Shown here: positions 6,206 through 11,980 of the stretch, one piece after another
How positions within the stretch are numbered: position 1 is the first letter of the stretch
Layout of the letters: each line of letters begins with the position of its first letter
Origin: an uncultured Bacteroidota bacterium
GTDB taxonomy: Bacteria; Bacteroidota; Bacteroidia; Chitinophagales; Chitinophagaceae
Assembly (NCBI GenBank): GCA_946479055.1
Contig: CAMLEX010000068.1
Span: 1-11,980, forward strand
Direction of reading: 5' to 3'
DNA length: 11,980 nucleotides
Position numbers and translations under genes: made by a program
Notes under the pieces: model-generated
What the model saw: the letters and a program-made list of their open reading frames with translations, nothing else
Database searches by the model: none
What the model was told of the DNA's origin: nothing

Positions 6206-6445
6206 TTATTTGATCTCTTCAAAATCAATATAATCTTCCTTTGTTTTTTTAGGAGTTGATTTTTCTGCCGATTGAGTTTGTGTGGTAAAATCCTGTTGCT
6301 GGTTCATCTGATCCTGCATCTGGCTTTGCATTTCCCTGAATTTCTGTTTTACTTGCCGTGTTGTTTTATATACAGGGATAATAAAACGAAAAATCAGGTT
6401 GTACAGTAACCAGGCCAGCAAGCCATATAATAATACCTTTGACAT
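6206..6445 (-). CDS. Small DUF4834-like membrane protein
   Basis: The protein has 79 residues. One N-terminal transmembrane helix (about 4-25, VLLYGLLAWLLYNLIFRFII) precedes a basic, Gln/Met-rich probable coiled coil (30-52, with QMQDQMNQQQ), a polar linker, and an acidic tail EDYIDFEEIK at 70-79. This matches the Bacteroidota-specific DUF4834 family in length and in the conserved tail. Function is unknown. It is divergent from rimP and has its own TAGCTTTG promoter, which ends 7 bases before the ATG, so the mRNA would be nearly leaderless. No other in-frame start lies before the helix. Confidence 0.75.
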   Translation of the reverse strand: MSKVLLYGLLAWLLYNLIFRFIIPVYKTTRQVKQKFREMQSQMQDQMNQQQDFTTQTQSAEKSTPKKTKEDYIDFEEIK

Positions 6446-6452
6446 AACGGAA

Positions 6453-6460
6453 CAAAGCTA
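6453..6460 (-). promoter_or_regulatory. Promoter of the DUF4834 gene (-7 element)
   Basis: The minus strand reads TAGCTTTG, an exact TAnnTTTG match. Only 7 bases separate its last base from the ATG at 6445, implying a 5' UTR of about 0-3 bases. No well-spaced TTG was found at -33. Confidence 0.5.
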
Positions 6461-6570
6461 CAATTTGATGTGAAAGGTTGACCAGTTGATTAGTTAAAAA
6501 ACGGCGAACGGTATTCAAACGTCGGTAAAATCAGCTTTTTTAATTCATTAACTTTCTTGCCAGATAAGTT

Positions 6571-6602
6571 TTGGAAAGAATAGCTTATTTCCCTTATTTT
6601 TG
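6571..6602 (+). promoter_or_regulatory. Promoter of the rimP-nusA-infB operon
   Basis: TTG at 6571-6573 (within TTTTGG) and TATTTTTG at 6595-6602 match both Bacteroidota promoter boxes, with a 21-base spacer. Transcription should begin near 6607-6609, leaving a leader of about 50 bases before rimP that contains the hairpin at 6620-6647. Confidence 0.75.
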
Positions 6603-6619
6603 CACCGGAAGCAGAATTC

Positions 6620-6647
6620 AAGAAGGGAACGAAGACGTTCCCTTCTT
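6620..6647 (+). promoter_or_regulatory. rimP leader hairpin, possible attenuator
   Basis: A perfect 12-bp stem pairs AAGAAGGGAACG (6620-6631) with CGTTCCCTTCTT (6636-6647) around the loop AAGA, followed by CTTTTATCC. It lies between the promoter and the rimP ATG, with no + strand gene ending upstream, so it is not a terminator of a preceding gene. The short pyrimidine run after it is compatible with partial termination. Attenuation of nusA operons is known in E. coli, and a rimP leader motif is described in alphaproteobacteria. The link to regulation here is inference. Confidence 0.6.
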
Positions 6648-6659
6648 CTTTTATCCACT

Positions 6660-7130
6660 ATGAGCATTGAAGGACAAATACAGGCACTGGAGCAAAAAAT
6701 AATGGCGCTGATCGAAGGCGAACCCGAGATTTTCCTGGTTGAAATCAGGATAAAGCCCACCAATAATGTAAAAGTGTTCCTGGATAGTGATAATGGAATG
6801 AGTTTAGACAAGCTGATTCAGTACAATAGGAAATTGTATAAGGATCTGGAAGAAAATAGTTTTTTCCCGGGAGGTGATTTTTCGTTGGAGGTATCGTCAC
6901 CGGGATTGGATGAGCCACTGAAACTTCGGCGCCAATACCTGAAGAATATCGGCCGGGGGGTAGAAGTAACACGAATAGACGGGGAAAAAAATGAAGGGAA
7001 ACTTTTACAAGTAGGTGAAGCAGAGATCGTGGTAGAAGAAGAAAAAGGTAAAGGGAAAAAGAAAGAACTGGTGCAACACACCATACCATTTGATAATATT
7101 AAATCAACAAAAATTCAAATCAAATTTTAG
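6660..7130 (+). CDS. rimP: Ribosome maturation factor RimP
   Basis: This 156-residue cytoplasmic factor is needed for assembly of the 30S subunit. The N-terminal alpha/beta domain (about 1-85) ends in the family signature EVSSPGLDEPL (77-87). The C-terminal SH3-like domain (about 90-156) carries a Lys/Glu-rich insertion EEEKGKGKKKE (126-136). The start at 6660 (MSIEGQ) gives the family length. An in-frame ATG at 6600 lies inside the -7 promoter element and would translate through the leader hairpin, so it is rejected. It is the first gene of the conserved rimP-nusA-infB operon. No Shine-Dalgarno site is seen; the start follows CTTTTATCCACT. Confidence 0.93.
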   Translation: MSIEGQIQALEQKIMALIEGEPEIFLVEIRIKPTNNVKVFLDSDNGMSLDKLIQYNRKLYKDLEENSFFPGGDFSLEVSSPGLDEPLKLRRQYLKNIGRGVEVTRIDGEKNEGKLLQVGEAEIVVEEEKGKGKKKELVQHTIPFDNIKSTKIQIKF

Positions 7131-7214
7131 AAGAGGCTACGGCTATCAGCTATGAGCTTTGAGCTTTTGCTCGCAGCTCGCAACTCACAGCCCACGGCTC
7201 AAAAACAGAGTGCT
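7131..7214 (+). repeat. Degenerate heptamer repeat in the rimP-nusA spacer
   Basis: GCT or a near variant recurs at 7136, 7142, 7149, 7156, 7163, 7169, 7176, 7183 (ACT), 7190 (GCC) and 7197. The steps are seven bases, with two steps of six. Typical units are GCTATGA on the left and GCTCGCA on the right. The centre folds as a hairpin: GAGC-ttt-GAGC (7154-7164), loop TTTT, GCTC-gca-GCTC (7169-7179). It is in frame with nusA from an ATG at 7152 but is unlikely to be translated. Confidence 0.7.
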
Positions 7215-8462
7215 ATGGCAAGTATCAATCTTATCGAAGCGTTTCAGGAGTTTAAAGATGCAGAAAACATCGATCGGCCTACCATGATGAAAGTGGTAGA
7301 AGATGTATTTAAAACCCTGCTGCGCAAAAAATACGGCAGTGATGACAATTTTGATGTGATCGTAAATGCCGAAAAAGGTGACCTGGAAATTATCCGCCAC
7401 CGGATGATAGTTGAAGATGGGCAGGTTGAGGATCCTTTGGCACAAGTTGCTTATTCCGAAGCCACTAAGATTGAACCGGACTTTGAAGTGGGTGAAGAAC
7501 TTTTCCAGGAAATTGATCTCTTTGATTTTGGCCGCAGGGCTATACTAGCTGCAAAGCAAACGCTGGCCAGCCGCATCAGTGATTTGAAAAAAAATGTATT
7601 GGCTCAGAAATATGGCGATAGAATAGGTGAGATCATCAGTGCGGAAGTATACCAGGTTTGGAAAAAGGAAATTTTGTTATTGGATGAGGAAGGCAATGAA
7701 TTGATACTGCCAAAAAGTGAGCAGATACCGCAGGATTACTTTAAAAAAGGAGAAAATATCCGGGCTGTTGTTAGAAAAGTGGATATGAAGAATAATAATC
7801 CTGTTATTATTCTTTCCCGTACTGCGCCTGAGTTTCTGGCCAAATTATTGGAGATAGAAGTGCCTGAAATTTTTGATGGACTGATTGTTATTAAAAAAAT
7901 TGTTCGGGATCCGGGAGAAAGAGCTAAAGTTGCTGTAGAATCGTATGATGATCGTATTGATCCTGTGGGTGCCTGCGTAGGTATGAAAGGTAGCCGTATT
8001 CATGGTATCGTCCGTGAATTGAAAAATGAAAACATTGATGTCATCAACTGGACCAGCAATATCCAATTACTTATTCAACGATCATTGACGCCGGCCAAGA
8101 TCACAAGTATGGAATTGAATAATGAAAAAAACCATGCAAGTGTATATTTGAAACCCGACCAGGTTTCTCTGGCAATTGGTCGCCGGGGTGTAAATATTAA
8201 ACTGGCATCTGAATTGACTGGTTTTGAATTGGACGTTTACCGCGATTCCGAAGAAGAAACAGGAGAATTTGACGTTGACCTGGAAGAATTCAGCGATGAA
8301 ATTGAAACCTGGGTTATTGATGAATTAAAAAGAGTAGGTTGCGATACGGCGAAAAGTGTATTACGATTAACTCCGGAAGAACTGGAAAGAAGAACTGACC
8401 TGGAAAAAGAAACGATTGATGAAGTAAGAAAAGTGTTGCAGGCAGAATTTGAAAAAGAATAA
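7215..8462 (+). CDS. nusA: Transcription termination/antitermination factor NusA
   Basis: NusA binds RNA polymerase and nascent RNA and controls pausing, termination and antitermination. With the start at 7215 (MASINLIEAFQEFK) it has 415 residues. The N-terminal polymerase-binding domain covers about 1-125 (DRPTMMKVVEDVFKTLLRKKYG at 20-41). The S1 domain is at about 135-205. KH1 has GMKG at 256-259 and KH2 has GRRG at 322-325. An acidic linker and a short helix-hairpin-helix-like C-terminal segment follow (about 370-415). It lacks the duplicated acidic repeats of the E. coli protein, as is usual for this phylum. An in-frame ATG at 7152 would add 21 residues encoded by the heptamer repeat; the conserved start argues against it. 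It is the second gene of the operon. Confidence 0.95.
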   Translation: MASINLIEAFQEFKDAENIDRPTMMKVVEDVFKTLLRKKYGSDDNFDVIVNAEKGDLEIIRHRMIVEDGQVEDPLAQVAYSEATKIEPDFEVGEELFQEIDLFDFGRRAILAAKQTLASRISDLKKNVLAQKYGDRIGEIISAEVYQVWKKEILLLDEEGNELILPKSEQIPQDYFKKGENIRAVVRKVDMKNNNPVIILSRTAPEFLAKLLEIEVPEIFDGLIVIKKIVRDPGERAKVAVESYDDRIDPVGACVGMKGSRIHGIVRELKNENIDVINWTSNIQLLIQRSLTPAKITSMELNNEKNHASVYLKPDQVSLAIGRRGVNIKLASELTGFELDVYRDSEEETGEFDVDLEEFSDEIETWVIDELKRVGCDTAKSVLRLTPEELERRTDLEKETIDEVRKVLQAEFEKE

Positions 8463-8554
8463 CGTTGCGAGTGGTCAGTGGTGAATGATGAGTGAAGGCA
8501 CTCACAACTCACTATTCACAACTCACTATTGACAATTGACAATAAACAAACTGA
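8463..8554 (+). repeat. Degenerate heptamer repeat in the nusA-infB spacer
   Basis: Seven consecutive 7-base units fill 8500-8548, all beginning with A: ACTCACA, ACTCACT and ATTCACA types grade into ATTGACA and ATAAACA. The left arm holds five 7-base units of the opposite sense from 8464 to 8498 (GTGGTCA, GTGGTGA, ATGATGA). The arms can pair: TGAGTG (8489-8494) with CACTCA (8499-8504) around AAGG, and GTGAAT (8481-8486) with ATTCAC (8514-8519). The repeat ends 6 bases before the infB ATG. Confidence 0.75.
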
Positions 8555-11482
8555 ATGGCAGAAATAAAACTTCCAAGATTATTAGCAGCAGCTAAAGAGT
8601 TCAATATCGGACAGGATACCTTAATTGATTTCCTGATCGGTAAATCATTTCCCAAAGATGAGCTGAAACCTACGTCTAAACTGACGGAGGCCATGTACCG
8701 TGCTTTGCAATTGGAATTTCAAGGTGATAAGGCTGCAAAAATGAAGAGTGACCAGGTTGATCTTCCGAAAGGCTCACAGGCTGAGGCAAAAAAGAAAAAG
8801 GAAGACGAAGAGGTCAACTTCAGAAAAGAAGAGAAAAAAGTTGCAGCCAAAAAGGAAGAACCTGTTGTAGTAGAAGAAGAAAAAGTTATTGTACCTAAAC
8901 AGGAAGAAGAGCCCAAAGAAGAAGAAATAACAAAAATAGAGGCACCGGAGATTTTAACTCCAAAAGTGATCGACAAAATTGATCTTTCTACAATAGATTC
9001 ATCTACCCGACCAAAAAAGACGATAAAGAAAAAAGCAGAGCTGGAAGCTGAAGCAGCTCCCCCGGTAGAAGAAAAATCAGAAGAGATTAAAAAACCAATC
9101 CCACCGGAAACTCCAAAAATACCAGTACAGGAAAAGGAAGAAAAAGTAGAGAAAGAAGAAGAGAAACAACCGAAAAAAATAGAGAAAAAGGTAGAAGTGC
9201 CTGTTGCAAAAGAAGGGCCTGTGCCTGAAGAAGACCTTCCTGCTGTTATTGAAAATATTAAAGCCGAGAAAATTGAAGGGCCCCGGATATTGGGTAAAAT
9301 TGATTTGCCGGTAAGTAATGATACCAGGCCGGTAAAAGATGAGAAGCGCAAACGGAAACGTATCCCTATCGAGAAAAAAGAAGTAAGACCTGATAATAAT
9401 CAAAATCAAAACAGGGGTGGCGGTGATAGAAGACCGGGAGGCCCAGGTGGTGGCGGTGGTGGTTTTAACCGCGGTGGCGGCGGTGGTGATCAGCGGGGTA
9501 GAACCGGACCTGGCGGCGGTGGTGGTGGTCGCAGACCAATTACTGTGCGCAGGGAAGATAAACTGATTGATGAAAAAGCAATCCAGGAAAAGATCAGGGA
9601 AACGCAGGCCAAACTTACCGGTGGTGGTGGAAAGGGTAAAGGATTGAAAGCAAAAATACGCCGTGAGAAAAGGCAGGGACTGGCTGATGCAATGGGCGAA
9701 GCAGTTGAAGATAACAAATTGCAGGTAACGGAATTTATCAGTGTAAGTGAATTGGCTAACCTGATGGATGTAAGTTTTGCAGAGGTTATCAGCAAGTGTA
9801 TGAGCCTAGGTATCATGGTGTCTATCAATCAGCGTTTGGATGCTGAAGTAATAGAACTGGTAGCGAGTGAATTTGGCTTCGATGTTGAGTTTATCAACAT
9901 GGAGAAGCAAATGGAGATGGAGGAAGAAGAGGATGAAGATGATGAAAGTGAATTGCAATTCCGTTCTCCTATTGTAACGATCATGGGTCACGTTGACCAT
10001 GGTAAAACATCATTGCTTGATTATATCCGTAGTGCCAATGTAGTTGCAGGCGAGGCAGGTGGTATTACACAGCACATCGGGGCTTACCAGGTAGAATTGG
10101 CAAATGGAAAAGAGATCACATTTTTAGATACGCCCGGTCACGAAGCGTTTACCGCTATGCGTGCCAGGGGTGCGAAAGTTACAGATATTGCCGTTATTGT
10201 TGTTGCTGCTGATGATGCAGTGATGCCACAGACCCGCGAGGCTATCAGCCATGCCCAGGCAGCTAATGTGCCAATGATATTTGCTATCAATAAAATTGAT
10301 AAAGACGGAGCTAACCCTGCTAAAATATACGAGCAGCTTTCACAAATGAATATACTGGTGGAAGAATGGGGTGGTAAATTCCAAAACCAGGAAATAGCGG
10401 CCAAGAGCGGATTGAATATAGATAAGCTGTTAGAAAAAATATTATTGGAAGCAGAGTTACTTGATCTGAAAGCTAATCCTGCACGTGAAGCTACAGGTAC
10501 TATCATTGAAGCTTCGCTGGATAAAGGCCGTGGATATGTTGCTACCCTATTAGTAGAAAATGGAACATTGCATGCTGGCGACCTTGTGGTAAGCGGCCAG
10601 TATTACGGTCGTGTAAAAGCAATGTTCAACGAAAGGAATAAAAGAGAGGATGATGCAGGTCCATCGGCTCCTGCAGTTATATTGGGATTGAACGGTGCTC
10701 CGCAAGCTGGTGAAAAATTCAAAGTATATGAAGACGAGTCGGAAGCAAAAGAAATAGCTAACCGCCGTGCCCAGATATTAAGAGAGCAGGGTATGCGGGC
10801 TAAGAAACATATTACCCTGGATGAGATCGGCCGTCGTTTGGCGCTTGGTAATTTCAAAGAATTGAAAATTATTATCAAAGGTGACGTGGATGGTTCGGTA
10901 GAAGCTTTAAGCGATTCGCTACAAAAACTTTCAACACCTGAAATATTGGTCAGTGTGATCCACAAAGGCGTAGGTCAGATCAATGAAAGTGATATTGTAC
11001 TCGCTGAAGCATCTGATGCTATCGTTATTGCATTTAATGTTCGTCCTTCGCAACAAGCGTCAAGGTTGGCGGAAAATGCAGGCATTGAGATTAAGATGTA
11101 TTCTATTATCTACAATGCGATTGAAGAAGTGAAGAGTGCGATGGAAGGGATGCTGGAACCTACTATCCAGGAAAGGATCGTTGCTAATGTGGAAATTCGT
11201 GAGGTGTTTAAATTCGATAAAGCTACTGTAGCGGGGTGTTATGTAACGAATGGTAAGATGAAACGGGACTCCAAGGTTCGACTTATCCGTGATGGTATTG
11301 TGATCTATCCTACTGCGGAAGGCGCCAATGCGGAATTAGCATCGCTGAAACGCTTTAAAGATGATGTGAAAGAAGTAATCTCTGGTATGGAGTGCGGATT
11401 GACGATCAAAAACTATAGCGATATTAAAGTGGGTGATGTAGTAGAAGCTTACGAACAGGAAGAAGTAAAAAGAACTTTATAA
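8555..11482 (+). CDS. infB: Translation initiation factor IF-2
   Basis: IF-2 is the GTPase that brings initiator tRNA to the 30S subunit and promotes subunit joining. It has 975 residues, long because of its N-terminus. An IF2_N segment lies at 1-55 ([16 protein letters not shown]). A Lys/Glu/Pro-rich stretch covers about 75-275, and an RGG/Gly-rich segment 287-325. A second IF2_N-like segment lies at about 390-447. G-domain motifs are GHVDHGKT (478-485), DTPGH (525-529) and NKID (579-582). The G5 motif reads AAK (615-617) rather than SAK. Beta-barrel domains II-IV follow, ending in [26 protein letters not shown] sequence and the terminus VKRTL. The start is fixed by IF2_N homology and the 92-base spacer after nusA. 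RGG-rich IF-2 N-termini are usual in Bacteroidota. Confidence 0.97.
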   Translation: MAEIKLPRLLAAAKEFNIGQDTLIDFLIGKSFPKDELKPTSKLTEAMYRALQLEFQGDKAAKMKSDQVDLPKGSQAEAKKKKEDEEVNFRKEEKKVAAKKEEPVVVEEEKVIVPKQEEEPKEEEITKIEAPEILTPKVIDKIDLSTIDSSTRPKKTIKKKAELEAEAAPPVEEKSEEIKKPIPPETPKIPVQEKEEKVEKEEEKQPKKIEKKVEVPVAKEGPVPEEDLPAVIENIKAEKIEGPRILGKIDLPVSNDTRPVKDEKRKRKRIPIEKKEVRPDNNQNQNRGGGDRRPGGPGGGGGGFNRGGGGGDQRGRTGPGGGGGGRRPITVRREDKLIDEKAIQEKIRETQAKLTGGGGKGKGLKAKIRREKRQGLADAMGEAVEDNKLQVTEFISVSELANLMDVSFAEVISKCMSLGIMVSINQRLDAEVIELVASEFGFDVEFINMEKQMEMEEEEDEDDESELQFRSPIVTIMGHVDHGKTSLLDYIRSANVVAGEAGGITQHIGAYQVELANGKEITFLDTPGHEAFTAMRARGAKVTDIAVIVVAADDAVMPQTREAISHAQAANVPMIFAINKIDKDGANPAKIYEQLSQMNILVEEWGGKFQNQEIAAKSGLNIDKLLEKILLEAELLDLKANPAREATGTIIEASLDKGRGYVATLLVENGTLHAGDLVVSGQYYGRVKAMFNERNKREDDAGPSAPAVILGLNGAPQAGEKFKVYEDESEAKEIANRRAQILREQGMRAKKHITLDEIGRRLALGNFKELKIIIKGDVDGSVEALSDSLQKLSTPEILVSVIHKGVGQINESDIVLAEASDAIVIAFNVRPSQQASRLAENAGIEIKMYSIIYNAIEEVKSAMEGMLEPTIQERIVANVEIREVFKFDKATVAGCYVTNGKMKRDSKVRLIRDGIVIYPTAEGANAELASLKRFKDDVKEVISGMECGLTIKNYSDIKVGDVVEAYEQEEVKRTL

Positions 11483-11486
11483 ATCT

Positions 11487-11557
11487 ACAAGAGACAAGGC
11501 ACAAGATTCAAGGGTTCCTTTCTTGTACCTTGTCTCTTTGATCCTTGTACCTTCCAC
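11487..11557 (+). repeat. Heptamer-repeat hairpin after infB
   Basis: CAAG recurs at 11488, 11495, 11502 and 11509, exactly seven bases apart. CTTG or a variant recurs at 11522, 11529, 11536, 11544 and 11551. The arms fold into a hairpin: 11489-11499 pairs perfectly with 11528-11538, and after one C/A mismatch 11501-11506 pairs with 11521-11526. Inner AAGG and CCTT can also pair. No T tract follows (TTGATCC), so it is not a standard terminator, though a stem this long could still stop or stabilise the infB transcript. Confidence 0.75.
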
Positions 11558-11586
11558 AGAAACTTTTGTTAAATACCTTTCAATGT

Positions 11587-11609
11587 TTTTACCGGTTTGA
11601 CCGGTAAAA
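11587..11609. promoter_or_regulatory. Operator-like perfect dyad before surA
   Basis: TTTTACCGGT (11587-11596) and its exact complement ACCGGTAAAA (11600-11609) are separated by TTG. Because ACCGGT is itself palindromic, the site also reads as two direct copies 9 bases apart. It ends one base before the -7 element at 11611 and occupies the -10 to -35 spacer, where a dimeric regulator could block or recruit polymerase. No T tract follows, so it is not a terminator. Confidence 0.6.
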
Positions 11610-11610
11610 C

Positions 11611-11618
11611 TACTTTTG
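11611..11618 (+). promoter_or_regulatory. Candidate surA promoter (-7 element)
   Basis: TACTTTTG matches TAnnTTTG exactly. Six bases separate it from the ATG at 11625, implying a leaderless or nearly leaderless mRNA. A TTG lies inside the adjacent dyad (11597-11599), but its spacing of 11 bases is too short for a -33 box. surA may also be transcribed by read-through from infB. Confidence 0.45.
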
Positions 11619-11624
11619 AGAATC

Positions 11625-11980
11625 ATGTATACTATAAAAAGAACACTGACTGCCATTTCCCTTTTATTTGCCGGCATAATGACGGCCCAGGCTCAACCAA
11701 AAAAGGTGGTGGCTGATAAAATCGTTGCTGTTGTGGGTGACCGCGTTATTCTGCAATCAGATATCAGGAACTCTATTGAAGATGCAAAACGCCAGGGAAG
11801 CACAGTTCCTGAAGGAGCCGAATGTATGCTCATGGAACAAGCATTGATATCAAAAGTATTGATGCTGCAGGCAGAAAAAGATTCATTGCCGGTAACGGAT
11901 GAAGAAGTAGAAGCTGAATTAGATCAGCGGGTACGCCATTTCATCAACCAGGTAGGAAGTCAGCAGGCGCTAGAAGAATA
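11625..11980 (+). CDS. surA: SurA-like periplasmic chaperone/peptidyl-prolyl isomerase (5' part)
   Basis: The first 118 codons are present and the gene runs off the right edge. A Sec signal peptide (hydrophobic 7-19) ends in AQA with likely cleavage after A23. The mature start matches the SurA N-terminal domain: KIVAVVGDRVILQSDI at 33-48, then a helical region with ECMLMEQALISKVLMLQAEKD (about 67-87) and VTDEEVEAELDQRVRHFI (about 91-108). SurA helps outer-membrane proteins fold in the periplasm. The parvulin (rotamase) domains would lie beyond the window, so catalytic activity cannot be judged. It follows infB after 142 bases that hold a heptamer hairpin, a dyad and a -7 element, suggesting separate control. 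Confidence 0.85.
   Translation, partial: MYTIKRTLTAISLLFAGIMTAQAQPKKVVADKIVAVVGDRVILQSDIRNSIEDAKRQGSTVPEGAECMLMEQALISKVLMLQAEKDSLPVTDEEVEAELDQRVRHFINQVGSQQALEE

Noticed and set aside
6474..6497. Possible octamer repeat (GTTGACCA, GTTGATTA) before rimP
   Set aside because: Only two to three units with rapid drift; too short to separate from chance, although it resembles the repeat-filled spacers downstream.
6600..6659. Upstream in-frame ATG extending RimP by 20 residues
   Set aside because: The ATG lies within the -7 element and before the expected transcription start, and the extension would be the hairpin sequence; homology begins at 6660.
8719..9351. Long Ser/Phe-rich minus-strand open frame of 210 codons within infB
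   Set aside because: It is the antisense of the Lys/Glu-rich IF-2 N-terminus; GAA/AAA codons read backwards as TTC/TTT and rarely give stops.

Overview
The window looks like a chromosomal segment of a Bacteroidota bacterium, most likely in or near the Chitinophagaceae. Five lines of evidence point there. Several starts are preceded by the Bacteroidota -7 promoter element TAnnTTTG. No Shine-Dalgarno sites are visible. IF-2 carries a long Lys/Glu-rich and RGG-rich N-terminus. A small DUF4834-type membrane protein is present. The tRNA has no encoded CCA. The family placement is inference.

Layout. Positions 1-166 hold a possible 3' end of a broken + strand gene, a palindrome with a competing minus-strand promoter motif, and a perfect bidirectional terminator. 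Then comes a minus-strand outer-membrane beta-barrel gene (167-892). Positions 969-1294 are a tRNA locus: a promoter, two decayed tRNA-like copies in tandem, one intact CAT-anticodon tRNA with an odd T-loop, and a terminator. Positions 1465-6190 carry four + strand envelope-glycan genes: a UDP-glucuronate 4-epimerase-like enzyme, a GT39/ArnT-like membrane glycosyltransferase, a GtrB/ArnC-like GT2 enzyme, and a flippase-like (PF03706) membrane protein. A structured 318-bp gap sits after the second gene. A minus-strand DUF4834 gene (6206-6445) is divergent from the conserved rimP-nusA-infB translation/transcription operon (6660-11482). The window ends in the 5' part of a surA-like periplasmic chaperone/PPIase gene (11625 onward).

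How the genes work together. The four glycan genes fit a polyprenyl-phosphate-sugar route: make a nucleotide sugar, load it on a lipid carrier, move it across the inner membrane, and transfer it to a periplasmic acceptor. The combination recalls the rhizobial LpsL/RgtE/Rgt system for galacturonate, but the sugar here is inferred. RimP, NusA and IF-2 form the classical ribosome-maturation, elongation and initiation operon, led here by a strong promoter and a perfect 12-bp leader hairpin.

The least explained signal is that all three spacers of the rimP-nusA-infB-surA stretch consist of degenerate 7-bp repeats in partly inverted arms that can fold into hairpins, with a different heptamer family in each spacer. 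Other notable points are the tandem tRNA-derived repeats with a palindrome in place of the anticodon arm, and a perfect dyad abutting the surA promoter.
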